Below are positions 15,901 through 26,810 of a DNA stretch of 31,889 bases, piece after piece. The stretch's first letter is position 1, and every line of letters starts with the position of its first letter. The stretch covers positions 1 to 31,889 of the forward strand of contig JADGJL010000209.1 of NCBI GenBank assembly GCA_027600665.1, written 5' to 3'. A program made the position numbers and the translations under genes. Under the pieces are notes generated by a model, which was given only the letters and a program-made list of their open reading frames with translations, had not been told where the DNA came from and did no database searches. This stretch comes from Irineochytrium annulatum (taxonomy: Eukaryota > Chytridiomycota > Chytridiomycetes > Chytridiales > Chytridiaceae).

Positions 15901-18361
15901 AACTTATTTAAAACGGACGTTGCCACCACGGGAGTCGACTCTGAAATAACTGGGGGTTTGTTATGGATGTCTGCGTTGCAACTAAATCTTCGGCAGCGAT
16001 CGTGAAGCGATCAGGCGGCAACCCATTGTACGCCAGTATGATAATTGCCTCATTGCGTGTCCGCCACCCCGATTTCTATCGCGTGCTCAGTGACGGCACA
16101 TTGACACCTAAAAATAGCGGCGACTTTCATACCCTGATAGCGGACACTCTCGCAATGGCTGTCATGTCGCAATTTGATAGGTATTTGCATCGGCATCAAT
16201 TTTAGTGTTCAAACGCTCTTGAAGATTAGATGCTGGTCTTCAAGAGATTTTGCAGGCCGGGAGCATATTCGGACAGTACATTTTGCTACGAGATCTGCGT
16301 GATTTTATGAACATCAGAATGCCTTTAAAAATGTTCAAACTGTGGATGCAAGAACACGACATTTACAGGTTTCTGTCGTGGAAGGACAGTACGGAAAACG
16401 TCCTCGATGATCTAGAGTACGACGAAATTCAATGCATGTTCTCACATATATCGATTATGAATTTCATTTACGATTCTCAAACTTTTGCGGACCGGAAGCG
16501 GCTTCATTTGGAGGTAGCCCAATACTTTGAGCGAATGTTCTCGCCGGCAAACAGGGAAATACTCCTTCCGACCGTGAGCTATCACTATGCAAGATCAAGC
16601 GATGTTATTAAACACATTGATTACTCGGAAGAACTTGGGTTGGTTGCAGATGTCCTCGCTCGCTAATGTTCTGTAGATTTATGCAAATGTCTCGAAATCT
16701 CGGCGCTGAATATATGGACAGCTTCGAAAGGCTGATCGAGCTGACAAAAGGTCTTCAAACAGACGGCGTGATTGAAGTTGCTTTAAACGCTAAAAGGCAA
16801 GCCGCTTGGCATGCTGCTCTCGCGTCGGGATACCACGCGCAGTCCGAGAATAAGTTAGCCGTGTTGCATTGCTTTGAAAGCCTCAAACGCCTTGGGATTA
16901 TGTGGCCAGACCAAACGGACGAAAAGCGAGAATTGAAACGGGCCATGCTTACTCAGCTACGGCTGTTTATTAAGACGAAGGGCGGCCTACAACATGCAAC
17001 AAAGCAAGAAGTCAGTAAGGCACCTACGTCATACGAGACCATGGCGTTATCTTTAGTCATGAGAACGCTGCAATTGACCGCGTATTTGTCCCCGAACTAT
17101 TTCTCGGAGACAGCCACACAAATCATCTTTTTTTGGTGTGTTTATTGTTACATTTTTTTCGGCACTGACGAGAACTAGGGCTTTAAACCACTCCATTCGA
17201 AACAGCAAGGAGCATCCGGACGTCTGGGCCTATACTTGTGCTTCTGCGGGCAAAGCACTAGCGTGGAAGTCAAAATTCCTGGCAAACATCTATTTGAAGA
17301 AGGGCCGCCTTTTGGTACAGAACTCATACGATCCCAAATTCATGAGCCGAGCATTTCTCGGGATGTATGAACTCTCCCAAGGCAACTTCAGAGAAGCCGA
17401 AGCAATGCTTATACCGGCGGTGATGTAAGAGATAAACTCCCCTACATGGCCTAAATATATTTAAAGCTATCAGGAAAAATCCGGCATGCTCATCTATTAC
17501 TGTACTTCCGTATACTATCTAAGTGCTATGGCGTGGTTTCGTGGTGATACCAGCCGGCGCAAGCAGCTTGAACTTGCTGTGGCCGCTAACATTCATTCAA
17601 CCCCGGTAGTGCCGGTACTCGGTCTTGTTCTCTTACTAAAGATGGGGCTGTACGGTGACGATATAAAGACATTGACCGACAACCTGGGCCGACTTCAAGA
17701 CTGGCATGATAACGAAGGTGCTAAACAGCCTCCACAGTCAATTAGGGTTGTGAGAAACGCCGTCATATCTGTCGAGGCTTGGATGAACATCGCTTTCTTC
17801 AATCAGCCGAAGACGGCAATAACGGCGTTGGTGGAGATAGAAAAAACCTTGAGCAAGATTTGGAATTACTACTACTCACCGATGGAGGAATGCATGCAGA
17901 TGTGGATGATCAACATCTTCTTCCTGATCGAAAAATGCATCCCGTTGACGAAGATCTCCAAGTCAAAAGTGAATGATATTAGCAGCCATTTTCTCGACTC
18001 GTCGGAAAGGCTGGAGCTATCTCAAGTGATACAAAGGATCTCAAAAGTGATAAAAGTCATTGGCGTGAAAAGAAATCAAACGATGGTTCGATTGCCATGG
18101 CGTTTCTTTGAAGTCGCTGTCTGCTTTATACGGGGTTCAAGAAGCCGAGGCGTGCAAAAGCTGCGCTGCATGTTGTTACGAGGCGAATTTTCAAAAGTCA
18201 TTGACACAGATATGAAACTCGTCGGAATGCTTCTAAGAGCACTCATTGGGATGTACACCAATAATCTCATTGAGAGAGCGCGGATGCTCGAACTTGCAAG
18301 GAACTCAAGCGCGGCGATGGGCTTTGATTTTTTCACACAATGGATTTTAACACATAACTGA
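12984..18361 (+). CDS. ADCY10: soluble (ADCY10-type) adenylyl cyclase with STAND ATPase module
   Basis: Fourteen exons: 12984-13187, 13238-13276, 13345-13407, 13495-13522, 13577-14317, 14379-14528, 14571-15097, 15144-15620, 15661-15955, 15997-16180, 16225-16638, 16677-17135, 17179-17424, 17467-18361. They sum to 1,573 aa. Cyclase domain C1 has both metal-binding aspartates: D70 in LDVSGYSALTTAL and D120 in HGGDIIKFLGDA, with K116 at the position of human sAC K95. C2 starts near 359 and carries VDDKG (409-413) and the Asn-Arg pair N483/R487 in GDVVNIAARLM. An NTPase follows: Walker A GVSGVGKST (581-589), Walker B IIFLLDDAQWFD (735-746). The last 800 residues are helical without clear motifs. 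No membrane segments are seen. The domain order and length (human about 1,610 aa) fit soluble adenylyl cyclase, which makes cAMP from ATP. A further 5' exon at 12784-12909 could add 43 residues. Confidence 0.92.
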
Positions 18362-18705
18362 CCCGCACATACTTACGACAGTTGCGGTGATATTGTATTC
18401 AATCTTCTTGCATGTAGCATGATCAATGTAGTTGTGCTTGGACTAAAAGTCAAGGCACTATCCCCCCCGCCTGCTATGTAAAATAACAAAAACGTTGAGA
18501 ACTTTTATTTGAGAAGAAAATCCTTAACGCCCCAAAATCGTCTCCCACTGTTATGTTTGTTGTCCGCAAATCCAGAAATATATATAGCACAAGCCTTGAT
18601 TGTTGGTCAAATCCGCACTCAAACCCATTCCCTTCGTTCCACTTGAGCACATTGTACTCTGCCGGGACCGCCCGGCAGCACCTCTACCAGATCTCAACCT
18701 GCAGA
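18362..18705 (+). promoter_or_regulatory. intergenic region and promoter of the zinc-finger gene, with TATA element
   Basis: The 344 nt after the cyclase stop hold its 3' end and the promoter of the next gene. A clear TATA-like run, AATATATATAG, is at 18578-18587, about 120 nt before ATG 18706. The downstream reading frame happens to stay open through this TATA to 18553, but a start upstream of the TATA is unlikely. No other element is evident. Confidence 0.5.
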
Positions 18706-20526
18706 ATGAACTCCCAGAGTCCCCCCACCCACGCCCTCTTCGAAATTCTCGTAGGTGTTTCCTCCCCGTCTCGCAACAAATTGGCGGACCCCTTCTTCGG
18801 CAACGAGCTGGGCGGAGACGACGGCATCGCGGAGTTTATGAAATCTCTCGGGACCGAATCTGACAACGGCGGCGGGATCGGATCGGCGGACGGCGTCAGG
18901 CCGTGCAGTGAGGAACTCGGATGGCCGGCGGGCGAAGCGGTGTTCGGCCCAGGCGAGATGACGGGGATGGAAGACGGGATGTTGGGATTCCCGTCGCTGA
19001 CGAAGATATCGACTGCTGTAAAGGTTGGAGCTGCGATCACCCATTCGATGGATGACGACGTCTGCTCGGACGACGAGGACGAGTCCGAGGACGAACATGG
19101 CGCCAACGACGACCGCGTCGATTCCGACGAGTACTACAGCGTCCACGACGACGACGACGACGTCGGCGATGACAAGTCGCCGGGCTCGCCGGTCGTTGTC
19201 GAGATTCCACGGTCGCTCACCGTCACCCCTTCGTCCCCGGCGTTAACCTTCGTCTCATGTACCGCAAACGCCCAGCCGTCACCGACCGCGCCGAGCCAAT
19301 CTCAGCGAGCGCCGTCCTCTTCTTCGTCCGGTACGGGCTCTCCAGCGACGACCGAAAGCTCACCTCCGACCGCGTTCACCCCGCTCACATATGCGACCGC
19401 CAACTCGCCTGCGGACCCGGGCCTGGTGATGTCGCCGACGATTCCTATGTGGAAGATGGTCGCCAAGATGATGTGCGGGGAGATTGAGGGAGACAGGGGT
19501 GGCGCAGTCACCGCCCTCGTGGGAGACAACGACCGGATCACGAACAAGGTCGACGGCGTGCTGAGGAGGGTGAGGTTGATGGAGGACGAGGAGGAGCATA
19601 TGAAAGAGGAGGATGATGCTGCAAGCAAAGGGAAGGAGTTTGGTATGGAGGTCCAGGTGGAAGAGACGCAGAAGTCCGACCCTAATAGCAAGAATGTTGA
19701 CGACGCGTGCGACTTTGGTGGCCTCCTGCCTGAGCCTCAAGACGCGATAACGGAGCGGCAGAGTTCTCAGCAGCCCGAAGACGCCATGCGCGACTTCCTC
19801 TCCCCGCAGTCGGCGAACGACTTCGGGACACTCCTCCTACCTTTACCCCACGCCACCGCCACGCTCCTCCTGCCGTACGCCACCACCGAGCCCTACGTCG
19901 TCGCATCGGCCCAGCTCTGGGCTCCCAACGCCTCCGCGACGATCCCGCCCTTCTGCTCATGGGCCGCTCCGCCGTCCTTCCTCGTCGCGCCCGGCGGCGT
20001 CATGTTCCCGACGCTCCCACCCTACGGCACAGTCGACATGTCAGCGATCTCCCCCACGTCATCCAGCGCTGCGAACGGGTTTAGCGGCGGCAAGAAGCAT
20101 AAGCGCGTCAGGCCGGACGACGTGCCCAAGTCCCGGCAGAAGACGCAGTGCAGCCTGTGCGGGCTCTGGTTCAGCAGGTCGGACGCCGTGCTGCGGCATA
20201 TCAGGAAGGGTCAGTGCAACGGAGCAACTGGGGAGCCGTCAGGTGGGGCCGTCCGTGGTGGTGGAGAGGAGAAAGGCGGACAAGCTAGGAAGAGGAAGAG
20301 GATGCGTTTGGAGATTCAAAGTGATAGCGAGGAGGGGGAGGATGTGGGGATGGGCAGCGACTTGAATGATGATAGTGATGCTGATGACGACGACGACGAG
20401 CCCGCTCGAAAGAGCTCGAGGGTGGCGGCCGCTGTTAAGAGAAGAAGGAAACCGAACGGAAGAAGGGAGAAAAAGCGATATATGAAAGTCTATGAAGATG
20501 TGCCGGCTGAGAGAGGGATCAAGTAA
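18706..20526 (+). CDS. acidic single zinc-finger protein, probable DNA-binding regulator
   Basis: An intronless frame of 606 aa from ATG 18706 (MNSQSPPTHALFEIL). An earlier ATG at 18553 is in frame but lies upstream of the TATA element. The first half is acidic (runs of Asp/Glu near 105-160) and Ser/Thr/Pro-rich. One zinc finger near the C-terminus reads CSLCGLWFSRSDAVLRH then IRKGQC: C-x2-C-x12-H-x5-C, a C2HC variant with the fingertip FSRSD. After it come basic clusters (RKRKRMR, KRRRKPNGRREKKR), possible nuclear-localisation signals, around another Asp-rich run. A single finger and no known second domain prevent assignment to a named family; a nuclear transcription role is inferred. It converges on the vinculin gene. 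Confidence 0.75.
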   Translation: MNSQSPPTHALFEILVGVSSPSRNKLADPFFGNELGGDDGIAEFMKSLGTESDNGGGIGSADGVRPCSEELGWPAGEAVFGPGEMTGMEDGMLGFPSLTKISTAVKVGAAITHSMDDDVCSDDEDESEDEHGANDDRVDSDEYYSVHDDDDDVGDDKSPGSPVVVEIPRSLTVTPSSPALTFVSCTANAQPSPTAPSQSQRAPSSSSSGTGSPATTESSPPTAFTPLTYATANSPADPGLVMSPTIPMWKMVAKMMCGEIEGDRGGAVTALVGDNDRITNKVDGVLRRVRLMEDEEEHMKEEDDAASKGKEFGMEVQVEETQKSDPNSKNVDDACDFGGLLPEPQDAITERQSSQQPEDAMRDFLSPQSANDFGTLLLPLPHATATLLLPYATTEPYVVASAQLWAPNASATIPPFCSWAAPPSFLVAPGGVMFPTLPPYGTVDMSAISPTSSSAANGFSGGKKHKRVRPDDVPKSRQKTQCSLCGLWFSRSDAVLRHIRKGQCNGATGEPSGGAVRGGGEEKGGQARKRKRMRLEIQSDSEEGEDVGMGSDLNDDSDADDDDDEPARKSSRVAAAVKRRRKPNGRREKKRYMKVYEDVPAERGIK

Positions 20527-21145
20527 GCAAGGATATCACTTTTTGGGTTTACTGTTCGGCTTCGCCGTCCCGACTCTCTTTTTTGGTCTACAGCCTATTC
20601 AACATTTTCCTTTCGTGCTTAAAGCCTCTATCCCACAAGCAACCTGTCGTCGCTTGTAACGATAATTTCTGGGGCGGTCGCCTCTACTGTTTCCTCTTTT
20701 GTTCGCTGTAGGTATTTATGATCTGAGGGTGTGTCGGTACCCACAACATTTTGTCGTCCTGTCCTCCTCATTCTCCTATAGTTCACGTTGTTCCTGAATC
20801 TTTGCTCTGCGTCCCTTAACCCAGTACCGTTGATTTTCCTTTAATCTCGAGGCGTTGCTTTCTTTCTCTGCTGATCTTCTAGTGTGCTTTCATGTCTTAA
20901 TTCACCGAATACATGACCAGCTTTAGCCGTACAATCCAAAAGTGTTGTCCGTCTTCGTCGCCTCCACTTCGCTGGTTTTCGCTTATGAATGGACCAGCGA
21001 TCTTTTGGGGTTTAAAATCATTTTGCGTATGCGCGGCGTGCCTGTTGAGTGGACATCATTTTGAACTAACGAAAATCATCAAATGGGAGATGTAACACTA
21101 ACTATATGTGGGTATACAAGACAAAAGACATAAAGTATGCCGCAA
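20527..21145. other. convergent 3' intergenic region
   Basis: About 620 nt separate the stops of the zinc-finger gene (plus) and vinculin gene (minus). The stretch is pyrimidine-rich on the plus strand (TTTCTTTCTC-like runs near 20860). The only sizeable ORF, plus 20913-21095 (60 aa), has no recognisable feature. It presumably holds both 3' UTRs; no hairpin or repeat stood out. Confidence 0.5.
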
Positions 21146-24105
21146 CTATCGCGCCGCCGCCTGCTTCCTCGACCTGTAAACGTTCCTCCTAAACTTCAAT
21201 CCCCTCTCACCGGCCGTGTGTCCCGCCGCGCCGGCCGCCATGCTCGGCTTCCTGCTTCCCGCCGCCACGTTGCCACCTGCGGCAACACCCGAGCCCCCTT
21301 GCCTCAAGCTCCCGGCCTCAGCCTCATTCAGCGCCGTCTTGACGCCTACCATCAAGTTCCTCGCGCACGCGATCAGCTGCGCGTCGCGGTCCGTATCTCC
21401 GGGATTGGAGGCCTTAACGGCCGCGATGATCTTGAGCTGCTGCGCGAGCGTGTCGACGCGGTCCAAGGTTGAAAGCAGGGACTGGCGGAGGCGGCGGTCG
21501 GTGCAGCACTCCGCCACGGGGCGGGAGGAGAGGATGATGGATGAGGCCTCCGACATGATCTGCTGGGCCGCCGTGATGAAGGCTCGCTTGACCTCGGCTG
21601 AGCCGGCATCGCGCCGAAGGAGGGCGTGGGCGGACGCGAGGTCAGTCAAGCGGTCGGACATCTTGCTGGCGGCCGCGACTATGGGGTTGTCCTTGGAGGC
21701 CCAGTGGGAGGTCTCGACTTTTAGTTCGATGGCGGCCGCCTGCATTACGATAGTTATTTCACCGTCAGAGTATATTTATGCTCATAATCGAGATATATAC
21801 CTGAATAGGGTTTGCCTTCGCTTCAACGTCCGTCATTAGCTTCGGTGCCTCCTCCTCGACAAAGACCGAGTCGGCCATTGCGTTCTCGAGCAACTGGACG
21901 GAGATACCCTGGATTGTGAGGTCGGGCTGCGCCAGAATGACAGTCGGCTGTTGTTGCTCGTCAACCTCCTCGTCGGGACCGTAGCCCTTGTGCGAACGGA
22001 TAATGTCGCCTATGGCGTTGAAGCGAACGGCGAGCTCCTTCACCTGCCCGTGAAGGCTCGCAATTTCGCCGGTGTTAACTTTATGAGACTCGAGGATAGC
22101 TCTCGCCTTGCCGATAAGCTGGGGCATGACTATTTTGTTTGGGTTTGTGAGCTAACAAGGTGCTGCAAACTCAAGCGGAGATGGTTTTACCTCGCTCGAC
22201 GTCGCGCATCTTGTACTCGAGGTTCGCCTTATATGCGAGATCCTCCGTCAAGTCGACCTCCTTTCTGATCATACTGACGAAATGTCCAGCGCTCGCCATC
22301 ATGTCGACAATCTCCTTCCTGCAACGATCCGGGTCGTTTGCCGACGATGCCGTCTCCATCGCGTTCATATGCCTTTCAATCGCATTTTCTGCAAAAGCGC
22401 TCAAAAATCAGCTCATGAGCAATCGCAGAATCTGAATGACATACTCGTCCCCTTCAGCAGCTCATTGCCCTTAAAAGTTCCTTCCTGATTGATAACCTTA
22501 TCCTGCAACTCTTTAACCTGATTCTCCCAGGCCTCGCACACGGCTTTGAAATGCTCCACTCCCTCCTTTTCCTTTGGATGCATGATCACTAAGTTCCCCG
22601 CGGCGGCAATCGCGGGCCTGAGCGCGCCTAACCTCCTCCTAAGCGCCTGCACGTCCCTCCCCGTCTCGGGGCTCTCCGCCATGCACGATTCGGCCGCCAT
22701 GCCCGCCAAATCCGTCAGCCTCCCCGTGTCCGCTTCGAACTCGGCCAGCGCCGTCGCGAGAGCGGGCTTGTATCCCTTCATGGTTGCATCCTGCACGCGG
22801 CTGTACGACGTCCCCGGCAATTTGGCGTCGGAGAGGGAGGTGGTCGACGAAGCGAGCTCGCCGACGATGGCGCGATTACGGGCGGACTCGAGGGCACGGT
22901 GCTTGGAGGCTACGAGGTCCAGGAGCGAGAGAAGCTCTTGCTGGGTCTTCATCCTGTCGGGTTTAGCGAGGGCCGCCTGGGCCGCGTGAATGATCTTGGG
23001 CTGTGCCCCGGCGATAACCTCGGAGATCATTTGGAGCTCGGCCTTGGCCTCGCGGTCGGTGAAGCGGTCCATGGATTCTGTACAAAGCGTTATGTCACGA
23101 GCCACAATCGGATACTTACTCTTCGTGTCGTTCATGACCAGCTCGTTAAAGTGATGATAGTCCGCCAGCGCCTTGGTTAGGTTCGCTTCCACACCCGACG
23201 CTACGGCGCTCCGGATATCAGCGGCGGCCTCCTCGATCTTCCTCTTGTTCCTACCCATATCCTGCTGCAACCCGGGCTCAGTGTACGCAATGATCTGCTC
23301 CTCCGTTACAAGCTGCACGACGAGCTCGATCTCCCTACAAATGGCCACGATCCTCCCGCACGCCGTCGTTCTGACCTTTTTCCCCTCGTCGCTGCCCACC
23401 GTTTTGAGCGCCACCGAGCAAGCTGAGACAACCATTGGACTCTCGACTACGAGGTCCGCGACGGCGTTCCTCAATCTCTGCTGCAAGCTCGGGTGCAAGA
23501 GCTCGGTGGACCGCTTGTGGGCCAGCTGCGCGAGGTGAACGGTCGTCTGGCCGTACACTGCGACTCGGTTGATGTAGTGGGCCGGCTCATGGGAGGTCGT
23601 GGGCGATTCAATCTCGGCGACGTGTTGGCGGACAAGCGAGGAGGTGGCCAGGAGCCGACGGACCTCAGCCGAGTCGAAGGAGCCGAGAACGGCGGTGGTG
23701 CCGTTGAGGATGCCGCAAACGGCCTCGAGGAGGGACGCGCGGCCTTGGGAAGAGTGAGGGTCACGAACGAGGCTGGTGGTGGAGCTGAGGAGCTGGTCGG
23801 ATGACTTGGTAACTGCAAAGCGGCAGACGCGTCAAGATGTGGAATGACAGACGTAAGGTTGACTTACCAATGTCGCACGCCTGCGGCATGTCGGTCTTAA
23901 GCTGCGTGTCCGCCGAGGCCTGGTTGGCGACCCTGCTCCCGACGGCGACGAGATTCCGAATCTGCTCGTCAACGATCTTGGCCAGGGCCGATAGGTCCGG
24001 CATGGGCGACTTGTTGATGTCGGACTCGGATATAATCAATATCAAGGCCGTTACGGCCTCAGCTAGAGGAGCCAAGACAGACTTGGATGTCACAGTGGTC
24101 GCCAT
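21146..24105 (-). CDS. VCL: vinculin
   Basis: Exons 24105-23868, 23812-23120, 23077-22445, 22388-22191, 22129-21801 and 21739-21146 (introns 42-61 nt) sum to 894 aa. The protein is a string of helical bundles. The head starts MATTVTSKSVLAPLAEAV, followed by PDLSALAKIVDEQIRNLV as in vinculin D1; AVRSLL-type text appears as SAEVRRLL. The tail (about 698-870) is diagnostic: SHWASKDNPIVAAASKM, then CTDRRLRQSLL, QQLKIIAAVKAS and ALNEAEAGSLR match vinculin tail text better than alpha-catenin. It ends basic (GLKFRRNVYRSRKQ). In animals vinculin links talin at adhesions to actin. The protein is shorter than human vinculin (1,066 aa); an acidic/Gln linker (about 632-645) stands where the long proline-rich hinge would be. 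Start: the first ATG aligned with the family N-terminus. Confidence 0.93.
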
Positions 24106-24310
24106 TGGGATGGCCGATGAGGTCGTTGTAGAAAGCAATACTAGTCCTGATGAGGTCGGCAGTACGATAGAGGTCCTTGTAGCAGCAGGAAGGGAGGTGG
24201 ACGAAGTGCAGAATGGATGAGGTGCTGACGTGTCGCCAAATCTGGAGGATTTCTGGACCTTTGGTCAAATTCGATATCCAGCCATCATTCATCAGTCGTC
24301 GGCGCCCCGA
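24106..24310. promoter_or_regulatory. divergent promoter between vinculin and OXR1-like genes
   Basis: Only 205 nt separate the two start codons, so the genes probably share a bidirectional promoter unless either has an unseen 5' exon. No TATA or other motif could be picked with confidence. Confidence 0.5.
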
Positions 24311-25030
24311 ATGGCCGATTCGCAGTACCCGACCGTGACGCTGGTCGGGCGGAAGGAGACCACGAAGGAAGTTCTTGACGCGGATCTGCAGAAGCAGGTA
24401 AGGATCTTCCGTCTGGGCTTTCCTGGTCAGACCAGACGTGGTTTCCGGGTCCGAGATCTGACGAATATCGCGTAGCTTCAACCCCTGCTGCCGAATCTGC
24501 AGCGGGAATGCTCGAGATGGGTTCTCGTTTACAGGTTTGCGCCCCGTACTTATGTTGGAAGTCTCTGCCAAACGCTCTCCTGTGCATTCTTGTTTTAACG
24601 CTTATATAGCATGGATCAGCACGGCATCTCCCTCACTACCCTCATTACAAACTCCGACGAACATAGAGGCCCGTGCCTCCTCTGCATCCGTGACGACGAA
24701 GGCGTCGTCTTCGGCGCCTTTCTCTCTGAGCCCATCCACCGCCAAAACGAGGGCTTCTACGGCAACGGCAGCTGTTTCCTCTGGACGAACGGGGGCGGGG
24801 ACGAGGTCATGCGATTCTCGGCATCGGGGGATAACGAGTTCTTCATGACCTACATCGTCAGTCCTCCCGGTTTTGCGATGGGCGGCGGGGATGGGAAGTT
24901 TGGGTTGTTCCTTGATGATTCGTTCGAAAAGGGGGAGAGCGCGCCATGTGGGACTTACATGAACCCGAAGCTAAGCGCCAAGAGCCGGTTTTGTGCGACG
25001 GGGTTGGAGGTGTGGCGATTCGAGTTTTAA
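24311..25030 (+). CDS. OXR1: TLDc-domain protein (OXR1 type)
   Basis: Exons 24311-24397, 24476-24534 and 24610-25030 (introns 78 and 75 nt) sum to 188 aa, almost all TLDc domain. It begins MADSQYPTVTLVGRK, then LQPLLPNLQRECSRWVLVYS, the helical start of TLDc. The core is DQHGISLTTLI, GPCLLCIRDDEGVVFGAFLS, FYGNGSCFLW, NEFFM and the conserved glycine turn MGGGDGKFGLFLDDSF. The end is CGTYMNPKLS then FCATGLEVWRFEF. This is the short fungal form with TLDc alone, without LysM. OXR1-family proteins protect against oxidative damage and bind or regulate the V-ATPase. The ATG inside exon 3 (24611) is not the start because the upstream exons complete the domain. Confidence 0.91.
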
Positions 25031-25260
25031 TCATTACATTGCGCCCTTATTCTAATATCATTCCTGCATGTTTAAACTGTCTTTGAATATATACTAGCGT
25101 AATGAGTCTAATCGCACGATAAAATGTTCAAATGTTCATCTTCAATGTACGCGTCGAGTTACTAACGGTTAGGATGATGTATAATCAGCTACGTCGACGT
25201 GGATGGTGAAGGTGATGACCTGAAAGTGGCTCGAAATTGACAACGTGATCAACCGCGACG
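25031..25260 (+). other. intergenic region between OXR1-like and transporter genes
   Basis: About 230 nt hold the 3' end of the OXR1-like gene (AATATATAC and GATAAAATG occur within 100 nt of the stop) and the promoter of the transporter. No distinct element is identified. Confidence 0.4.
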
Positions 25261-26726
25261 ATGGCGTTGATCAGCGTGCACCTCGCGCAGGTGATCCTGT
25301 ACTTGGGCATTTGGTAAGAAGTCGTGAAGGCCGATCGCGGGTAGGGAGGGTGGATGGTTGGAATGAGGTTGGATCACCCTTTTGAGTGATGTGGATGAGT
25401 TAATGATGAAGGAGCAAACCTCCTGCCACTTGGTCCGATCGCAGCTAGAATTTCTGTAATCGTGCTGTTTGGGAGCCTGTCAGGCTGTGTAATCTCTGCC
25501 GTAGCGGCTTCACATCGTGTCGGTCGTCCTTCTACGTATATTGACAAAATTTATCCCAGGTACCTCTTATCAGCAGTTCTCAGTGTGTACAACAAAAACA
25601 TGATGGCCAAGGAGTAAGCCCATTGTTTTCGCTTCCTTTGATTCGCGTTTCGTCTGACGTGAACATCTTCAGCCGCTACAATTTCAACTTCCCTTTTTTC
25701 ATCTCGATGCTCCACTCGTTCCTTCAATTCGCCATCTCGAGCATAATTATGAAAATCCGGACAGCGGGCAAAACCACGACCCCAAGAGCCCCGCCGCCTA
25801 AGGGTCTCTTCGATAACCTCGGCGTCATCCTCCCGACAGCCGTCTGCACCGCCCTTGGTAAACTCATCCTTTTTAATCAACATTCCTAACCCTGCCGCCC
25901 TCCAAAGAAAAGATATAGCCCTCAGCATCGCCTCCCTCCAGCACATCTCCCTCTCCCTATACACCATCATTAAATCCACCGTACCCCTGCACGTCCTCCT
26001 TTTCTCTTTCCTCCTCCGCCTCGACCGGCCGACGCCCCTGACGTACCTTACCATCTTCCTGATCGTCTCCGGCGTCTGCCTGACCGTGATGGGGGAAATT
26101 AAGTTCTCGTGGCTGGGGTTCGCGCTCGTCCAGGGCGCGAGCATGAGCGCGGGGATGAGGTGGTGTCTGACGCAGGTCATGATGAGTAAAGGGAGGGGAG
26201 AAATTGTAGGGAAGGATCCGGTCGAAACGATGTGGAGGTTAAGTCCCGTGATGGCGGTATTGTTGGCGGGTGGGTCCGTGGTTTTCGAGTGGGAGGGCGT
26301 GGCGGAGGCGATGGTGGAGGGTGGGGTGGAGAGAGCTGCGTGGACGGTGGGGGTCATTGCGTTGGGCGGCGCTTTAGCTCTTCTAAGTAAGTTTCGTTAG
26401 AGAACCTTCCGAAAGAGCGCTGTCTGATAATTTGTTATGTTCAGTGACGCTCGCACAATTCTATCTGGTTGCGAAAACCGGGGTTCTCGCGATGTCGGTA
26501 GCGGTATGTTTCCTCGATTTAAAGAAATCGAACTGCGTCATTAACGGTTCTCTGTTTCCTGCAGGGTATTTTCAAGGGCATCTTTCAAATCATTGTCTCC
26601 ACCATATTCTTCGGCGACACTTTATCGCCGTTGGGTATCGTTGGCGTCCTTGTCAGCACCGGTGGTCTGGGCATGTATACCTGGATAAAATCTCGACCTT
26701 TCGTGCCGAAGAAGAAGAAAGAATAG
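25261..26726 (+). CDS. SLC35C2: SLC35C2-type drug/metabolite (nucleotide-sugar-like) transporter
   Basis: Exons 25261-25313, 25560-25613, 25673-25857, 25913-26386, 26445-26503 and 26565-26726 sum to 328 aa. The protein is a multi-span membrane protein of the triose-phosphate/nucleotide-sugar transporter superfamily. SLC35C2/YMD8-type marks are YLLSAVLSVYNKNM, TALDIALSIASLQHISLSLY followed by TIIKSTVPLHVLLFSF, VQGASMSAGMRWCLTQ, AMSVAGIFKGIFQI, and the Lys-rich C-terminus (FVPKKKKE), which could act as an ER/Golgi dilysine-like signal. Family members act in the early secretory pathway; the SLC35C2 substrate is not firmly established, with links to fucosylation. The first intron (246 nt) is long for this region, so the first exon is the least certain part. 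Confidence 0.9.
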
Positions 26727-26810
26727 ATTTTCTGGTGTAAATGAAATTGATCGTCCCCTTGACATCCTTTTGCATCAACTCCATTCCGCCGCGCGCACAC
26801 ACTCCCCAGG

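Noticed and set aside
18684..19960. Minus-strand ORFs opposite the zinc-finger gene
   Set aside because: Shadows produced by the GC-rich coding strand; the plus strand has the zinc finger and codon-consistent text.
21137..24220. Long plus-strand ORFs (for example 21216-21839, 23173-23538)
   Set aside because: Antisense of vinculin exons; the minus strand gives a continuous vinculin protein.
25551..26357. 268-aa minus-strand ORF
   Set aside because: Antisense of the transporter; no domain, while the plus strand gives all SLC35C2-type motifs.
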